From: AC-69 sp036519575
Lineage (GTDB): Bacteria; Actinomycetota; UBA4738; HRBIN12
Assembly: GCA_036519575.1 (NCBI GenBank)
Contig: DATDKZ010000130.1
Location: forward strand, 1-5,204
Direction of reading: 5' to 3'
Length of the DNA: 5,204 nt
A model generated the notes under the pieces. The model was not told the origin of the DNA. It saw nothing but the letters and a program-made list of their open reading frames with translations, and ran no database searches. Both the position numbers and the translations under genes were made by a program. Shown here piece by piece: positions 4,527 through 5,204 of this stretch; position 1 is the stretch's first letter, and the number at the start of each line of letters is the position of its first letter.

Positions 4527-4536
4527 CGGTGGAGCC
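4512..4536 (+). terminator. Hairpin with the nitrilase-family stop codon in its loop
   Basis: CCACC (4519-4523) pairs with GGTGG (4528-4532), and after a three-base bulge GGCT (4512-4515) pairs with AGCC (4533-4536). The loop TAAC contains the TAA stop. There is no T-run after it, so termination is possible but not typical. It could instead protect the 3' end. The following gap to 4659 shows weak inverted repeats only (GTCCC/GGGAC at 4563-4579). Confidence 0.3.
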
Positions 4537-4659
4537 AATCGCGCCTCGAGGACTAGGTCATCCGTCCCTCAATCGGGGACCCCGTCCGACCGATATCTCC
4601 ATCTGGAAGGAAGCGCAGGGACCCGGTCTCCACCGGGGCGCACGGGTTGGGAGGCGGCC

Positions 4660-5127
4660 ATGGATCGAGTGCGGGCAGGGGATCGGCGCCTGGCCGGCGT
4701 GGCACTCGCCCTGCTCATCGTCTTGCTCGCCCAAGGCGTCTCGGCCGACCGGGCGTCGGCATCGACCGATCTGCGTCGCCGCTCGTACATGCTCTCGCTC
4801 ACCAACGATGACCGCGCTCAGCATGACAAGGCCGTCCTCCGGATGAACGCGGTGCTCTCGAGGTATGCCACGGATCACAGTCGCCAGATGGCGACGAGGG
4901 GCTACCTGTTCCACACCGCCGACCTGAGCTCGAAGCTGAAAGGCCTCGACTGGTCGATCGGCGGGGAGAACGTGGGGGTCGGGTCCACCCTCGACGGCGT
5001 CGAGGGCGCGTTCATGGGGAGCACGCCGCACCGCAGGAACATTCTGCGTACGGGGTTCGACCACGCGGCTGTCGGGGTGATCCGTTCGAACGGCAGCTTC
5101 TGGGTGACCGTCATCTTCTACGGCTAG
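4660..5127 (+). CDS. Secreted CAP-domain (YkwD-like, SCP/PR-1) protein
   Basis: A 155-residue exported protein. A basic N-terminus (MDRVRAGDRR) is followed by a hydrophobic core (about 11-27) and likely signal-peptidase sites at VSA|D (29) or ASA|S (34). The mature part is a single bacterial CAP domain. It begins YMLSLTNDDRAQHDKAVL and HSRQMATRGYLFHT, then has IGGENVGVG (100-108), STPHRRNILRTGFDHAAVGVI (121-141) and the terminal WVTVIFYG. The cavity residues expected of the family are present: H85, E103 of GEN and H124 of PHRRNIL, with E115 the probable second glutamate. The molecular role of bacterial YkwD-type CAP proteins is largely unknown; sporulation, cell-wall and secreted roles have been proposed. 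The ATG is fixed by GGGAGG five bases upstream. It lies 133 bp after the nitrilase-family gene, probably with its own promoter. Confidence 0.9.
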   Translation: MDRVRAGDRRLAGVALALLIVLLAQGVSADRASASTDLRRRSYMLSLTNDDRAQHDKAVLRMNAVLSRYATDHSRQMATRGYLFHTADLSSKLKGLDWSIGGENVGVGSTLDGVEGAFMGSTPHRRNILRTGFDHAAVGVIRSNGSFWVTVIFYG

Positions 5128-5160
5128 CCCTCCCGACCTAGCTCTTAGCCGTAGATGATG
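5112..5160. terminator. Long inverted repeat at the end of the CAP gene, possible bidirectional terminator
   Basis: CATCTTCTACGGCTA (5112-5126) pairs with TAGCCGTAGATGATG (5146-5160) at 14 of 15 positions around a 19-base spacer. The left arm covers the last five codons and part of the stop of the CAP gene. The right arm covers the end of a possible convergent frame. No T-run follows on either strand, so a terminator is inferred from position and stem length. Confidence 0.4.
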
Positions 5161-5204
5161 CCGGCCGGGCACGAGCCGATCCTACCCCGAAGGGCGTAGC
5201 CCGT
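5145..5204 (-). CDS. Possible C-terminal fragment of a convergent gene entering from the right edge
   Basis: On the minus strand a frame is open from the window edge to a TAA at 5145-5147 and ends ...GSCPAGIIYG. Only 19 codons are visible, with high G/C at most third positions, which agrees with coding but is too short to prove it. The last codons (ATC ATC TAC GGC TAA) mirror those of the CAP gene (ATC TTC TAC GGC TAG), which is what makes the inverted repeat here. No family can be named. Confidence 0.25.
   Translation of the reverse strand, partial: TGYALRGRIGSCPAGIIYG

Noticed and set aside
3725..4846. 373-aa plus-strand frame across the amidase gene
   Set aside because: Extremely Arg/Pro-rich out-of-frame translation of the amidase, whose catalytic triad is intact in the other frame.
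5082..5093. Palindrome CCGTTCGAACGG containing a tRNA T-loop-like GTTCGAA
   Set aside because: No acceptor, D or anticodon stem can be built around it, and it lies inside the conserved CAP coding sequence.

Overview
The window is GC-rich (by eye about two thirds G+C, with strong G/C preference at third codon positions). It carries a deazaflavin (F420)-type oxidoreductase, a YkwD-like CAP protein and a small secreted protein of a style common in high-GC Gram-positives. Together with an apparently leaderless divergent promoter, this points to an uncultured or soil-type actinobacterium (Actinomycetota). The assignment is inference from gene content. No tRNA, rRNA, CRISPR array, IS element or origin is visible.

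Left part (1-1945): a small secreted two-cysteine protein on the minus strand (88-402) is followed by stem-loops that may end its transcript. A 409-base non-coding stretch with several inverted repeats leads to a group I-like truncated hemoglobin (812-1243) with a structured leader. Next is a membrane-anchored F420H2-dependent nitroreductase/quinone-reductase-family protein (1409-1945). Its last eight codons (MKAILQDT) follow a perfect AGGAGG and match the N-terminal signature of MDR-family alcohol dehydrogenases/quinone oxidoreductases, so a lost neighbour gene probably began there.

Middle (2139-3711): a four-cysteine HiPIP-like protein (2139-2453) overlaps, in another frame, a ribbon-helix-helix domain (2305-2496). 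Codon use switches frame at a CCCC run (2349-2352), so this is probably one fused gene split by a one-base frameshift, in the cell or in the assembly. It meets the convergent DNA-3-methyladenine glycosylase I gene (tag, 2493-3068) at a shared CTAG stop. tag lies 10 bp downstream of an uncharacterised 202-aa gene (3079-3687), probably as an operon.

Right part (3687-5204): the uncharacterised gene and a Nit1/Nit2-type carbon-nitrogen hydrolase (3711-4526) diverge from start codons only 23 bp apart, with overlapping -10-like hexamers placed as for leaderless transcription. A secreted CAP-domain protein (4660-5127) follows. It ends in a long inverted repeat that also covers the end of a possible convergent partial gene running off the right edge.

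The genes do not form one pathway. The set is a chromosomal housekeeping/stress assortment: gas or NO-binding globin, F420 redox enzyme, alkylation repair, metabolite-repair amidase and secreted proteins. The points most worth follow-up are the split HiPIP-RHH gene, the dehydrogenase remnant, the compact divergent promoter and the unusual globin distal pocket.
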